Source: Flavonifractor sp052065355 (GTDB lineage Bacteria > Bacillota > Clostridia > Oscillospirales > Oscillospiraceae). From it: 64,000 bases of DNA. The notes under the pieces were generated by a model. That model did no database searches. It had not been told where the DNA came from and saw only the letters and a list, made by a program, of their open reading frames with translations. Below are positions 31,288 through 39,842 of the stretch, piece by piece. A program made the translations under genes and the position numbers. Positions within the stretch are counted from its first letter, which is position 1, and each line of letters starts with the position of its first letter. The stretch spans positions 62,001 through 126,000 of the forward strand of contig NZ_JBQHUF010000003.1 in NCBI RefSeq assembly GCF_052065355.1, in the 5' to 3' direction.

Positions 31288-33213
31288 ATGAAACTCGTTA
31301 ATTTACGGATAAAAAATTTCAAATGTATTTTGGATTCAACAGACTTTTCTGTTGATCAACTGACCTGTTTAGTTGGTAAGAATGAATCAGGAAAGAGCGC
31401 GATTCTTCAAGCGTTATATAAGCTAAATCCAGTGGACAATAATGAAAAATATAATGCTTTGTATGACTATCCTAAAATGTATTTAACAGATTACGAATCC
31501 GGCGATATTGAAGATGGGAATACGGTTGTAGTTTCTACATGGACTATGGGTAATTCCGAAAAAACTGAATTTGAAAGCAAATGGGGTAGCGGTTCCCTCA
31601 AAGGCGATACAATAATAGTGACTTCAGGTTATGACAACAAAAGGAAATGGAGCGTTTCTTTTGACTTCAAAGTAATATTTGCAACAAAAATGGAAGAATT
31701 GGGTTTTTCACAGCCTGATTTTGCACATTTTTCTGATATGTCGAGTATCGAAACTGTCCGGGGCGAGATAAAAGCCATTAGTACAGCATCTGCTCCAGAG
31801 CAATCCTTTATTACTTGGTTTAACAGTTGCTTCCCTCAAAACGATGTTTCCGATTTTGCCGAAAAAGAGCTGCTTTTATACCTTCCCAAATTCATGTATT
31901 TTTCTGAGTATCAAAAAATGCCCGGGAGAATTGCCATCGATAACTATATTTCCAAAAGTCAAAATGGTACATTGACGTCTAATGAAAAAGTATTTGAGGC
32001 TTTATTGACTCTTGCTAACACTTCTATTGAAGATATAAAAAAAGCAAACAAGTTAGAAGATTTGATTAACAAAACCAGGGGAGTATCAAGTAAAATAACA
32101 AAAGAGATCTTTCAATATTGGAGCCAGAATAAACACCTAAGAGTTGATTTCCGCTATGATATGGGCAAACCAGGAGATGAAGCACCATTTAATTCTGGTT
32201 ACATTTTTTCAACGCGAATTGAGAACACAAGACACGATTCAACAGTATCATTTGATGATCGCAGTGCTGGTTTTGTATGGTTTTTTTCTTTTCTTGTGTG
32301 GTTTAATAAACTGCAAAAGGAAAACAAAAATCTATTTGTACTTTTAGATGAACCAGGTCTTACCCTCCACGCAAAAGCCCAAGCTGATTTACTGCGATAC
32401 TTTAAAGAAAAGATCATTACAAAGTTTCAACTAATTTATACAACGCACTCTCCGTTTATGCTCGACTTTTCTGATATTCTTTCTGCCAGAACAGTTGAGG
32501 ATGCTACTGGAGATAATGAGGAAGTGCTTGGTACAAAAGTTGGATCACGGGTTTTAAGTAAAGATAAGGATACTATTTTCCCGCTACAAGCAGCATTTGG
32601 ATATGATATTACCCAGACTTTATTTATCGGAAAGAACACGCTGCTAGTAGAAGGCCCTTCAGATATTCTGTATATAAACTATTTTTCTAATTATCTACGG
32701 AATAATCAACGCACCTGTCTTAATAAAGACTGGACAATATGCCCCTCCGGTGGAATTGACAAAATTCAAAGTTTTGTTTCATTGTTTAGTGGTAACGCCT
32801 TAAAGGTTGCTTCTCTAACTGACTATCATGAAAAGGATCGTCAAAAAATAGATAGGTTAAAATCTTCTGGTATTCTTGCGGCAAGCCACATTCTAATAGC
32901 AAGTGATTATACTGGGTTGCGTACCAGTGATATTGAGGATGTGATAGGAAGTAATGCTTATATCAAATTGGTAAATAAGTGTTATAACCTTGATGATGAA
33001 CGGCAGATACCTTTACTTGAAACAGAAACTGGGAAAGTGTTAAGTTACGTCGAAGAAAAAATGTCTGTAATTGAGGGGGTATCATTTAACCATTATGCCC
33101 CAAGTGTATATCTTATCGAACATCCAAATGTGTGGGATGCTCAAGATATTGCACCGGCATTAGATCGTTTTGAGAAAATGTTTAGTGATCTGAACGCTCT
33201 ATTAACCCCTTAA
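31288..33213 (+). CDS. OLD-family ATPase with TOPRIM domain
   Basis: This 641-residue protein begins like RecF/SMC-type ATPases (MKLVNLRIKNFKCI) with Walker A GKNESGKSA at 30-38. The late ABC motifs are FDDRSAGFVWFFSF near 325 and Walker B LFVLLDEPGLTLHAKAQ near 348. A TOPRIM nuclease domain begins at LLVEGPSDILYI near 451, with a downstream ASLTDYH acidic segment. This is the architecture of OLD nucleases, many of which are phage-defence effectors (stand-alone OLD, Gabija GajA and relatives). No UvrD-like helicase (GajB) or reverse transcriptase is adjacent, so I call it a stand-alone OLD-type protein. Base composition is clearly lower in GC than the neighbours, indicating transfer. Confidence 0.85.
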   Translation: MKLVNLRIKNFKCILDSTDFSVDQLTCLVGKNESGKSAILQALYKLNPVDNNEKYNALYDYPKMYLTDYESGDIEDGNTVVVSTWTMGNSEKTEFESKWGSGSLKGDTIIVTSGYDNKRKWSVSFDFKVIFATKMEELGFSQPDFAHFSDMSSIETVRGEIKAISTASAPEQSFITWFNSCFPQNDVSDFAEKELLLYLPKFMYFSEYQKMPGRIAIDNYISKSQNGTLTSNEKVFEALLTLANTSIEDIKKANKLEDLINKTRGVSSKITKEIFQYWSQNKHLRVDFRYDMGKPGDEAPFNSGYIFSTRIENTRHDSTVSFDDRSAGFVWFFSFLVWFNKLQKENKNLFVLLDEPGLTLHAKAQADLLRYFKEKIITKFQLIYTTHSPFMLDFSDILSARTVEDATGDNEEVLGTKVGSRVLSKDKDTIFPLQAAFGYDITQTLFIGKNTLLVEGPSDILYINYFSNYLRNNQRTCLNKDWTICPSGGIDKIQSFVSLFSGNALKVASLTDYHEKDRQKIDRLKSSGILAASHILIASDYTGLRTSDIEDVIGSNAYIKLVNKCYNLDDERQIPLLETETGKVLSYVEEKMSVIEGVSFNHYAPSVYLIEHPNVWDAQDIAPALDRFEKMFSDLNALLTP

Positions 33214-33337
33214 ATTAAATTTAGAACTACTATATCTTAAAAATGTGTGTACTTTTCAGGAATTAAACCTCTTGCTGACGGCTTGCAAACCATTGATATG
33301 GCTGGATTTTTCCAAGTCCTATAATTACACTCCGACC

Positions 33338-33371
33338 AAAGGGCACTTGCAGAAATGCAAGTGCCCTTTTT
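33338..33371 (+). terminator. intrinsic terminator after the defence gene
   Basis: A perfect 14-bp stem (33338-33351 with 33356-33369), loop GAAA, then TTTT. It is directly preceded by CACTCCGACCA, which looks like the 3' end of a tRNA. The stretch 33214-33330 shows no gene. Confidence 0.85.
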
Positions 33372-33394
33372 GTCATACCTTGGAGGTGAATGCC

Positions 33395-33883
33395 ATGGAA
33401 CAGGTGCTCTATGAACTGCACATCAATTACATAGATGGTCTGTTCCTGCTCATTCCCTTGACGCTGTCCATTGGCTTTTTCCTTATAGGGAGACAGATGA
33501 AAAACAACACGGCATGCCAACCGTGGAAACGCAGGCTGGTATTTCAAATCACCGCCCTGGTGATGCTGGTAGTGTTTGTTTTTGTGATGGGGAGCAGCAT
33601 CCTCATGTATGCCGCATGCAGACGACTATGGGAGAGTGGAGAAGTATCAGAGGTGACGGGCTATGTGGAAAACTATCACCCCATGCCCGTCACGGGCCAC
33701 GATATGGAGTCCTTTGAGATCGATGGAGTTTCCTTTTCCTATTCCAATTTTGTGCTTCAGACGGGCTATCATTGTGCGGCGTCCTGGGGCGGCGTTGTCA
33801 CCCATGATGGGCAGCATCTGAAGATTCAGTATATTGATGTAGAGGGCGAAAAGATTATTGTCTATATTGGGGAGTTGACATAA
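33395..33883 (+). CDS. small membrane protein, unknown function
   Basis: This 162-residue protein has two hydrophobic helices near residues 14-30 (GLFLLIPLTLSIGFFLIG) and 46-68 (FQITALVMLVVFVFVMGSSI), followed by a roughly 90-residue outside domain of beta character ending KIIVYIGELT. I do not recognise the family. A strong GGAGGTG site precedes the ATG at 33395. It is bracketed by terminators, so it is expressed alone. Confidence 0.7.
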   Translation: MEQVLYELHINYIDGLFLLIPLTLSIGFFLIGRQMKNNTACQPWKRRLVFQITALVMLVVFVFVMGSSILMYAACRRLWESGEVSEVTGYVENYHPMPVTGHDMESFEIDGVSFSYSNFVLQTGYHCAASWGGVVTHDGQHLKIQYIDVEGEKIIVYIGELT

Positions 33884-33928
33884 TAACGCAGGGGCGGGAA
33901 CAATAGTTCCCACCCCTGCGTTATTTGA
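33883..33928 (+). terminator. terminator (twin of 34541-34582)
   Basis: A 19-bp stem with one mismatch (33883-33901 with 33906-33924). Its GC core is almost identical to that of the terminator after the next gene. Confidence 0.85.
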
Positions 33929-34022
33929 TAGAGGCAAAACACTATGCTGCCAGGATATTGTTTTACCGACCGGATGGATTATACTAAAATTAGCCTACGG
34001 CAAAGAGGAAAGGAGAAGATGA

Positions 34023-34541
34023 ATGATGGGTATGTTCGATATGGTATATTACTGCCCCAACTGTAAGAAGGTGCAAATCGTTGCCGCGTCGGCCAAGTGC
34101 CCTGGCTGCGGAGGTAATCTGGTCCTTCTGCATAGCTCGCCGAAGAAATGGAACGCGCTGAGCGAAGAGGAAAGGCAGGCCGCCGTGGACAAGGTCCGGG
34201 AAAGCAGCCCCGATGTGGGAGGCCCTACTTTTCAGGAGACCGAGTACCCCATCACCACCACCGACCACTTTGATAACGCCGAGATCACCGAGTATCTGGG
34301 TGTGGTCACCGGAACGGATATCTATCTGGTGGGCGGCGTGTTGGGTGGCGGTATGGCCAATCAGGAGAACCTGTTCGGAAACGCCTTCAACGCCGCCAAG
34401 GGAAAAATGCTCAAAAAGGCTAAAGAGCGGGGCGGCAATGCCGTGGTAGGCACGTCGGTTACGCTGACCTCCCCCGGCGGTGCAAACAACATGATCGTTC
34501 TTGTCAGTGGTACTGCGGTGAAGGTGGAAAAGAAAGCTTAA
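34023..34541 (+). CDS. YbjQ-family protein with N-terminal zinc ribbon
   Basis: This 172-residue protein starts with a zinc ribbon (YYCPNCKKVQ and KCPGCGGNL, residues about 9-38). A YbjQ/UPF0145 (DUF74) domain follows, from about residue 85 to the end, with TEYLGVVTGTDIYLVGG, KAKERGGNAVVGTSV and LVSGTAVKV. YbjQ proteins form pentameric rings; their role is unknown (heavy-metal binding was once suggested). The ATG at 34023 has AAAGGAG upstream; the next codon is also ATG. Confidence 0.85.
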   Translation: MMGMFDMVYYCPNCKKVQIVAASAKCPGCGGNLVLLHSSPKKWNALSEEERQAAVDKVRESSPDVGGPTFQETEYPITTTDHFDNAEITEYLGVVTGTDIYLVGGVLGGGMANQENLFGNAFNAAKGKMLKKAKERGGNAVVGTSVTLTSPGGANNMIVLVSGTAVKVEKKA

Positions 34542-34582
34542 AAAAGCAGGGGTGGGAACTTTTGTTCCCACCCCTGCTTTTT
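34541..34582. terminator. bidirectional terminator
   Basis: A perfect 19-bp stem (34541-34559 with 34564-34582) with A/T flanks, between convergent genes. Confidence 0.95.
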
Positions 34583-36717
34583 CAGAAGACCATTCGGATA
34601 TTTTCCTCGGTAAACTCGTACCATTCTGCATCTGATTTTTGATTCTGAGCATCCCAAGCGGCTTCGTACTCCCGCTGAGAAACCGGCTGACCATCTATCA
34701 GAAACGTGTCAAACTCAAACTGCTTTCCCTGACCGCAGATGCGTTTTTCCAGTTCCATGCCCGTCCCGGTGAAGCGGACGGAGGCTGCGCCATCCTCATT
34801 TCCCGCCTGATAGGAATATACAAAGGTGCCGTCGGTCTTCAGGTACCAGAAGGTGCGCCAGCCGCTGGGGTAGCCGTAAACCGTGCCGCCCACCTGGCGG
34901 AGAACCAGATAGCCGCCCATATCGCTGGCCACATCGGAGATCTCCAGAACCACCTCCGACTTGCCGTCGCCGTCCAGGTCCAGCACCGCAAACTGGTAGA
35001 TGTGGGCGTAGTCGCTGTCTGGGCTGAACAGGGCAGGAACCTGCGAGATCGCTTTGGATTCCAACACTTCAGAGCCTTCCGCCCAGTAGAGGAAGGAGGT
35101 GCTGCCCAACAGAACATCCCTGATTTCAGAGGACCCAAAGGAAATATAGGGGAGGGAGGCCCCAGAGGCCATCCAACCCTCTCCGATCTCTACGGCCTCC
35201 TGGCCGTTCTCCGGCTCGGAAACATGCTCCACAGTCTCCAGATATCCCTCCGCCGCCGGGTCAAAGCGATATTTGTTCCACTCGGTTCGATCGGCGCCGC
35301 TGGAGCCGCAGTGGTAAAGAAAACCGTCCTCCCCCAGCACATAGGTGCTACGCTCCCAGCCCTCCACCGCCAGGACAGGCTGGCCGTCCACCAGGGTGTA
35401 GATGGCAAACACATAGCCCTCGTTCAGATTCCAGAACTCATTGCCCAGCCAGCCCAGTAGCAGCTCCGGCGATCCGTCGCCGTTCAAGTCCATCTGAACG
35501 TATCCTGTCCGGTCCAGCAGGCTGTCTGTGTCCGTCCACGCCCAGTAGGGGTTGGTCAGGCTGATGGGCAGGTCCGGGTAGTCGTCCGGCTGCCGCAGGG
35601 TGAGGGCCTCTTCGTACCGGGACAGAAGAGCCGCATAGGGGTTGCTGACGGCTTCCTCAGGCTCCCGCGAGGAGGGCGCGGACGGTGTTTCCGCCTGGCC
35701 GGTCAGATCCAGCACGCCGCAGGCGCAGCAGGTCAGGCCCAGCCCCAGGACCAAAGCGCCGCAGAGAACTGCCCGGGAAGGCTTCCGGTAGCCCAAAATT
35801 CCCTGGAGCCGGGCTTTCAGCTGCTTTTTCTCCTCACACAGGGTGGTAGCGGTCACACCAGCGGGCAGCCTGCGCCGGGCGGCCAAAGCCAGCAGCATAT
35901 CGCCATAGCCCAGCCGTTCCTCCGGCGGCAGGGTGGCCAGCACCGCCTCGTCGCAGGATAACTCGCAGTCCAGAGCGATTTTCCGGCCCAGCCAGTGGAC
36001 CAGGGGATTAAACCAGTGGATGGAGGTCACCAGTACCACCAGCCATTTATAGAGGACGTCGCTCCGCTTGCAGTGGGTCAATTCATGGCGCAGGACGGCG
36101 GACAGGTCCCCTGTTTGAAGGACGGGACCGTCCCGGGGCAGAACGATCACCGGCCGCAGCAGCCCCATCAGCATGGGGGTGTCTACCTGATCGCTGGTGG
36201 ATAGTTCTACCCGTCGTCCCGCTCGCAGCGGCTCAAACAGAGCCAGCGCCTCCGGGGGCGGCGGGGAGAGGGATCGGCGGACCCTGCGGGCGAATCGACG
36301 GTAGGCTGCCAGATGCCAGGCCAGACTGCCCGCCGCCCCCAGCAGCCACAGGAAAAACAGTCCGTCTGCAAGGGTGAGGGCAGGGGAAGACGGCTCAGTG
36401 CTTTGATTGGGCTGTACCGTTGGAAGGACTTCCGGTGTGTCAGCTACGGCGGCTGAGGGTTCCTGCTGGTTTTGGCTGGGGGAGATGGGGAGAACGGTTT
36501 CCTGCTGAGTATCTTCTACAGAAGGCCGGGCTGGCTGGGGCAGATGCAGACCATAGCCCAGGGGAACCACCAGCCGAAGCAGCACTAACAGCCAGGCGTA
36601 GTACCAAAAGGCTCTGGGCAGCCGCCCTCCCATTATCCGCTGAATCACCAGCAGAAGTACCCCCAGCAGGACGCCGGACAGGGAGAGGGAGAGCAGCGTA
36701 AGCAGAAACTCCTTCAT
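34582..36717 (-). CDS. M56 (BlaR1/MecR1-like) peptidase-sensor
   Basis: This 711-residue membrane protein has N-terminal helices (residues 1-60 and about 118-140). A zinc-metalloprotease domain has HELTHCKRSD near residue 213 and DCELSCDEAVL near 251. A membrane helix follows near 318-338 (VLCGALVLGLGLTCCACG, which also resembles a lipobox). In BlaR1 the C-terminal part is a penicillin-binding sensor. Here it is instead a roughly 370-residue domain with two Asp-rich DLNGDGSPELLL-like motifs (near 415 and 580), the FG-GAP/VCBS type of calcium-binding repeat, and no SxxK sensor motif. The signal is therefore probably not a beta-lactam. It overlaps blaI by ATGA and should cleave it upon stimulation. 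Confidence 0.85.
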   Translation of the reverse strand: MKEFLLTLLSLSLSGVLLGVLLLVIQRIMGGRLPRAFWYYAWLLVLLRLVVPLGYGLHLPQPARPSVEDTQQETVLPISPSQNQQEPSAAVADTPEVLPTVQPNQSTEPSSPALTLADGLFFLWLLGAAGSLAWHLAAYRRFARRVRRSLSPPPPEALALFEPLRAGRRVELSTSDQVDTPMLMGLLRPVIVLPRDGPVLQTGDLSAVLRHELTHCKRSDVLYKWLVVLVTSIHWFNPLVHWLGRKIALDCELSCDEAVLATLPPEERLGYGDMLLALAARRRLPAGVTATTLCEEKKQLKARLQGILGYRKPSRAVLCGALVLGLGLTCCACGVLDLTGQAETPSAPSSREPEEAVSNPYAALLSRYEEALTLRQPDDYPDLPISLTNPYWAWTDTDSLLDRTGYVQMDLNGDGSPELLLGWLGNEFWNLNEGYVFAIYTLVDGQPVLAVEGWERSTYVLGEDGFLYHCGSSGADRTEWNKYRFDPAAEGYLETVEHVSEPENGQEAVEIGEGWMASGASLPYISFGSSEIRDVLLGSTSFLYWAEGSEVLESKAISQVPALFSPDSDYAHIYQFAVLDLDGDGKSEVVLEISDVASDMGGYLVLRQVGGTVYGYPSGWRTFWYLKTDGTFVYSYQAGNEDGAASVRFTGTGMELEKRICGQGKQFEFDTFLIDGQPVSQREYEAAWDAQNQKSDAEWYEFTEENIRMVF

Positions 36718-37088
36718 TTTAGCTCCTCCCCGTGCAGCATGGCAGACAACTCGGCGATATCCGCCTCGGTCAGCTGGCCGTCCGACAGCAGGGAGGCCAC
36801 CAGCTTTTTGGCGCTCCCTTCAAATACCTTGCCAATGAGCCGCCGGGCGGACCACCGGCTGTACTCCGCCTGGGTGATGACCGCACGGTACATCCCCCGA
36901 CGCTCCAGTTCCACCGCCCCCTTCTCACACAGGCGGCGCAGCAGTGTCTTGACCGTGGAGTCCTCCCAGCCGCACTTGTCCGCCAGGGTACGCCGGATCT
37001 CGATAAGAGGGACCGGCTGGGGAGAATTCCACAGCACCTGCATCACTTCCAGCTCTGCGTCCTGGATCTTTTCCGCACCTGTACACAT
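36714..37088 (-). CDS. blaI: BlaI/MecI-family repressor
   Basis: This 124-residue winged-helix repressor has IQDAELEVMQVLWNSPQPV at the N-terminus, EDSTVKTLLRRLCEKGAVEL as the recognition region (39-62), and a C-terminal dimerisation helix region. The family represses its own operon and is inactivated by cleavage by the partner M56 protease, encoded directly downstream with ATGA overlap. AGGAGG sits before the ATG. Two matching operator repeats lie in its promoter. Confidence 0.93.
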   Translation of the reverse strand: MCTGAEKIQDAELEVMQVLWNSPQPVPLIEIRRTLADKCGWEDSTVKTLLRRLCEKGAVELERRGMYRAVITQAEYSRWSARRLIGKVFEGSAKKLVASLLSDGQLTEADIAELSAMLHGEELK

Positions 37089-37103
37089 GGCAACCTCCTG
37101 AAA

Positions 37104-37155
37104 GTTTACTGTTGTAGTCTAAATAAAGTTTACGATAGTAGACTTTATTTGTCAA
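37104..37155 (-). promoter_or_regulatory. blaI promoter with two operators
   Basis: Minus-strand TTGACA (37150-37155), 17 bp, TAAACT (37127-37132). Two repeats of GTTTACnnnnGTAGnCT lie at 37104-37120 and 37128-37144. The TAC-nnnn-GTA dyad is the type bound by BlaI. One repeat covers the -10, the other the start region, so the operon is autorepressed. Confidence 0.85.
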
Positions 37156-37168
37156 GCGGTTTTCATAA

Positions 37169-37200
37169 AAAAGGACGGGAGTGTCTGCTCCCGTCCTTTT
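37169..37200 (-). terminator. terminator of manA
   Basis: A 13-bp stem (37169-37181 with 37188-37200), followed on the minus strand by a T-run. Confidence 0.9.
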
Positions 37201-37203
37201 GCT

Positions 37204-38271
37204 TCAGTTGTGTCCCGGCACACCGCAGGCCAGAGCCCGGAAAGGAGTGTGGGCGGTGCAGCGGTAAGCGGTCACACCGTGGGGGATAAAGACCTCGTCG
37301 CCCTTTTTGACCGGCAGGGAGTTGCCTTCCCACTGAAATTCCCCCTGGCCCTCCAGCACCAGCCAGACCTGGAAAGCCGGGTTGGTGGCATCCATAGACG
37401 GACAGTCAGGCCCCAGGTTGATTTCGTCCATCCAGAAGCGGTTGGTCTGCTGCTGGGAAATGAGCTTTTTCCGCCAAGGCTCCCCTTTCTCCGGCAGGGG
37501 GGCGGACAGGTGCTTGTTCAGCAGTTCCTCCCGGCTCAGGCAGTCGAAGGTGAAGCAGTCCATCATGCCGTCCATACCGGCGGCGCCGTACATGCTCTCC
37601 TTAGGCAGCCGGGAGCCGTCGGGTCGGATGTACTCTGCCCGCAGAGTCAGGTCCACCGGCTCCTGGATCTCGGCCACCAGGGAATCGCTGCCCAGGGCGT
37701 GGACGGTGCCGGCGGGGATAAAGTAGACCTGGCCGGGGTGGATCTCGATTTTGTGGAGGCAGTCCAGCATGGCTGCGGAGTCTTGGGCTTCGATAAGAGC
37801 ACGGAAATCCGCCTCCGTCACGCCGGGGCGGAAGCCCAGCCAGATGCAGGCGCCCGGCCGGGCGGCAAGGACATACCACGCTTCTTCCTTGCCGTGAGGC
37901 AGACCGAAATATTTCATGGCCTTGGCCCCGTCGGGGTGGGTCTGGATAAGCAGCCGGTCCCGGGAGTTGAGCAGCTTGAGCAGAAAGCCCAGGTCGGCAC
38001 CCCAGTATTTGGCGTGGGCTTCACCCAGCCAGGCCGCCGGATCCTCCTCCAGACAGTCCCGCAAGAAACGATCGGTACCGGCGATCCGGGACAGGCCCAC
38101 GTTGGTGCCGGGGCAGAGGGCGGAGGTGACCAGGGAGGCCACCCACATCTGAGAGCACACCTTTGCCTCTGGGCCCTCCTCCAGAAACTCGTTGATCATC
38201 TCCCCGCCGGGGATGAGGTAATCCACCTTGTTGGGGGCCAGCTTACAGATCTGTTTAGGAGAAATATCCAT
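37204..38271 (-). CDS. manA: mannose-6-phosphate isomerase, class I
   Basis: This 355-residue zinc enzyme interconverts mannose-6-phosphate and fructose-6-phosphate. The cupin metal-site segments are visible: LLIQTHPDGAKA (near 108), with the preceding LLKLLNSRDR, then YFIPAGTVHALGSDSLVAEI (near 183), and a C-terminal cupin with VFIPHGVTAYRC. The family length is usually 310-390. It has its own promoter. An inverted repeat covers the promoter spacer and ribosome binding site and may be an operator. Confidence 0.9.
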   Translation of the reverse strand: MDISPKQICKLAPNKVDYLIPGGEMINEFLEEGPEAKVCSQMWVASLVTSALCPGTNVGLSRIAGTDRFLRDCLEEDPAAWLGEAHAKYWGADLGFLLKLLNSRDRLLIQTHPDGAKAMKYFGLPHGKEEAWYVLAARPGACIWLGFRPGVTEADFRALIEAQDSAAMLDCLHKIEIHPGQVYFIPAGTVHALGSDSLVAEIQEPVDLTLRAEYIRPDGSRLPKESMYGAAGMDGMMDCFTFDCLSREELLNKHLSAPLPEKGEPWRKKLISQQQTNRFWMDEINLGPDCPSMDATNPAFQVWLVLEGQGEFQWEGNSLPVKKGDEVFIPHGVTAYRCTAHTPFRALACGVPGHN

Positions 38272-38276
38272 GGTAA

Positions 38277-38335
38277 GACCGCCTCTTTCGTTGGTTTTCG
38301 TCTACCACCATACAGCGAAAGAGGCGGTCTGTCAA
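38277..38335 (-). promoter_or_regulatory. manA promoter with overlapping inverted repeat
   Basis: Minus-strand TTGACA (38330-38335), 17 bp, TATGGT (38307-38312). Perfect 14-bp arms (38277-38290 and 38316-38329) lie one in the promoter spacer and one next to the ribosome binding site. Confidence 0.65.
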
Positions 38336-38340
38336 GTTGG

Positions 38341-38985
38341 TCAGAACTCCTTCCGGGCGTAGATACCCAGGGACACGGCGAAGGAGAGAGCGAAACCGCC
38401 GACGCTTACCAGGCCGAATACCACCGGCAAGGCGGTCACCAGCCAGTCGGGGAGCTGGGGCATGTTGACACCGTTGTTGGCCAGACCGCCCAGCAGAATG
38501 GCCCCACCGAAGATGATGACAAAGGTAATCATGCTGATGATGCGTGCCTTTTCTGCCCCATATTTCAGCAGAAAGGGGAGAAGAATGGCGTCCAGCAGCA
38601 GGGTAACCGTGCCGCAGGACAGCGAGATTCCCACCAGCTCGGTGGGAGGGGTGTCGGTGAGCCCCGCCAGGGAGAGCATCACCATTGCCGCCGTGCCCGC
38701 CAGAATGCTGATCAGGATCACCAGCAGGGTGAAGAGATACTTCCCCGCCACAATGCCCTTTCGACCGGCGGGGGTGGCGGCAGCATACCGGTCCCAATGG
38801 GCGGTGTCATCCATGGCCACCGAGGACATGGGGATGGTGAGGCCAAACACGGCGATAAGAGCGCCGATGATGGAGAAGTCGAATACCCCGGCCACGCAGA
38901 AGCCGCCGTAGACTACCACAAAGACCAGCAGGGTAGAGATCTGCTTTTTCAGCACCACAATATCCTTGTAAAGCAGTCCTTTCAT
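38341..38985 (-). CDS. ABC-2 permease of a GntR-controlled transporter
   Basis: This 214-residue membrane protein has about six helices, starting MKGLLYKDIVVLKKQISTLL. It has a conserved WDRYAAATPAGRKGIVAGKY stretch near residue 63, typical of the ABC2_membrane_5 permeases paired with YtrA-type regulators. It overlaps the ATPase gene by four bases. Substrate unknown; related systems respond to cell-envelope-active compounds. Confidence 0.85.
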   Translation of the reverse strand: MKGLLYKDIVVLKKQISTLLVFVVVYGGFCVAGVFDFSIIGALIAVFGLTIPMSSVAMDDTAHWDRYAAATPAGRKGIVAGKYLFTLLVILISILAGTAAMVMLSLAGLTDTPPTELVGISLSCGTVTLLLDAILLPFLLKYGAEKARIISMITFVIIFGGAILLGGLANNGVNMPQLPDWLVTALPVVFGLVSVGGFALSFAVSLGIYARKEF

Positions 38986-39842
38986 TGGGCATCCCCCTTT
39001 CCGGTAAAGACCATGATATCCTCCAGCGTGACCGGATCCACCGTCAGGGCCGGATAGCGCCGAGCAAAGGTGTGCCGGTCTTTCACCAGCGCCTCACAGC
39101 CAAACTGGCCCACCCGCTTGCCTGCCAGCAGGGACTGGTCCACACGCTCCAGGTCGGTTTTGCTGCATACCAGCTTGCCGTAGGTGTCCAGCAGCTCATC
39201 CTTGGCCCCGGATACCACCACCCGCCCGTTGTGCAGGTAGGTGATGTAGTCCGCCGCCTTCTCCAGGTCACTGGTGATGTGACTGGAGATCAGAATGGCG
39301 TGATCCTCGTCCTGGATGAATTCCAGAAATTCGTCCAGAATTTCGTCCCGCACTACCGGATCAAGGCCGGAGGTGGCCTCGTCCAGGATCAGCAGCCGGG
39401 GTTTAGCGGCAAAGGCGGCGGCGATGGCCAGCTTCATTTTCATGCCCCGGGAGAACTCCTTCACCGTCTTTTTCCCCACAAGGTCAAATTTCTTTAGGTA
39501 GTGGTCAAACAGCGCCATGTCCCAGTTTGGGTACAGTCCGGCCAGAACCTTTCCCACCTGCCGGGGCCGGAGCATGTCGTGAAACAGTACTTCATCCAGC
39601 ACAACGCCGATCTGCTCCTTGACCGCCCGCTCCTCTGTTAAATTGTCCATCCCCAAGACGGTGATGGTGCCGCTATCCCGGCGGACCAGGTTCAGGATGC
39701 ACTTAATGGTGGTAGATTTGCCCGCTCCGTTTTCCCCGATCAGGCCCATGATGGTGCCGCCGGGCACAGTAAAGGATACGTCGTCCAGCTTGAAGGAGCC
39801 GTAATCCTTGGTGAGATGGGATATCTCCAATGCGTTATTCAT
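38982..39842 (-). CDS. ABC transporter ATPase (YtrB-like)
   Basis: This 286-residue ATPase has Walker A GENGAGKS near 40, signature EFSRGMKMKLAIAAAFAAKP near 135, Walker B LLILDEATSGLDP and switch His in LISSHI. The signature SRGMKMK rather than SGGQ is normal for this family. The start at 39842 is chosen because it overlaps the GntR stop by eight bases, giving translational coupling. Upstream in-frame codons lie inside the regulator gene. Confidence 0.9.
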   Translation of the reverse strand: MNNALEISHLTKDYGSFKLDDVSFTVPGGTIMGLIGENGAGKSTTIKCILNLVRRDSGTITVLGMDNLTEERAVKEQIGVVLDEVLFHDMLRPRQVGKVLAGLYPNWDMALFDHYLKKFDLVGKKTVKEFSRGMKMKLAIAAAFAAKPRLLILDEATSGLDPVVRDEILDEFLEFIQDEDHAILISSHITSDLEKAADYITYLHNGRVVVSGAKDELLDTYGKLVCSKTDLERVDQSLLAGKRVGQFGCEALVKDRHTFARRYPALTVDPVTLEDIMVFTGKGDAQ

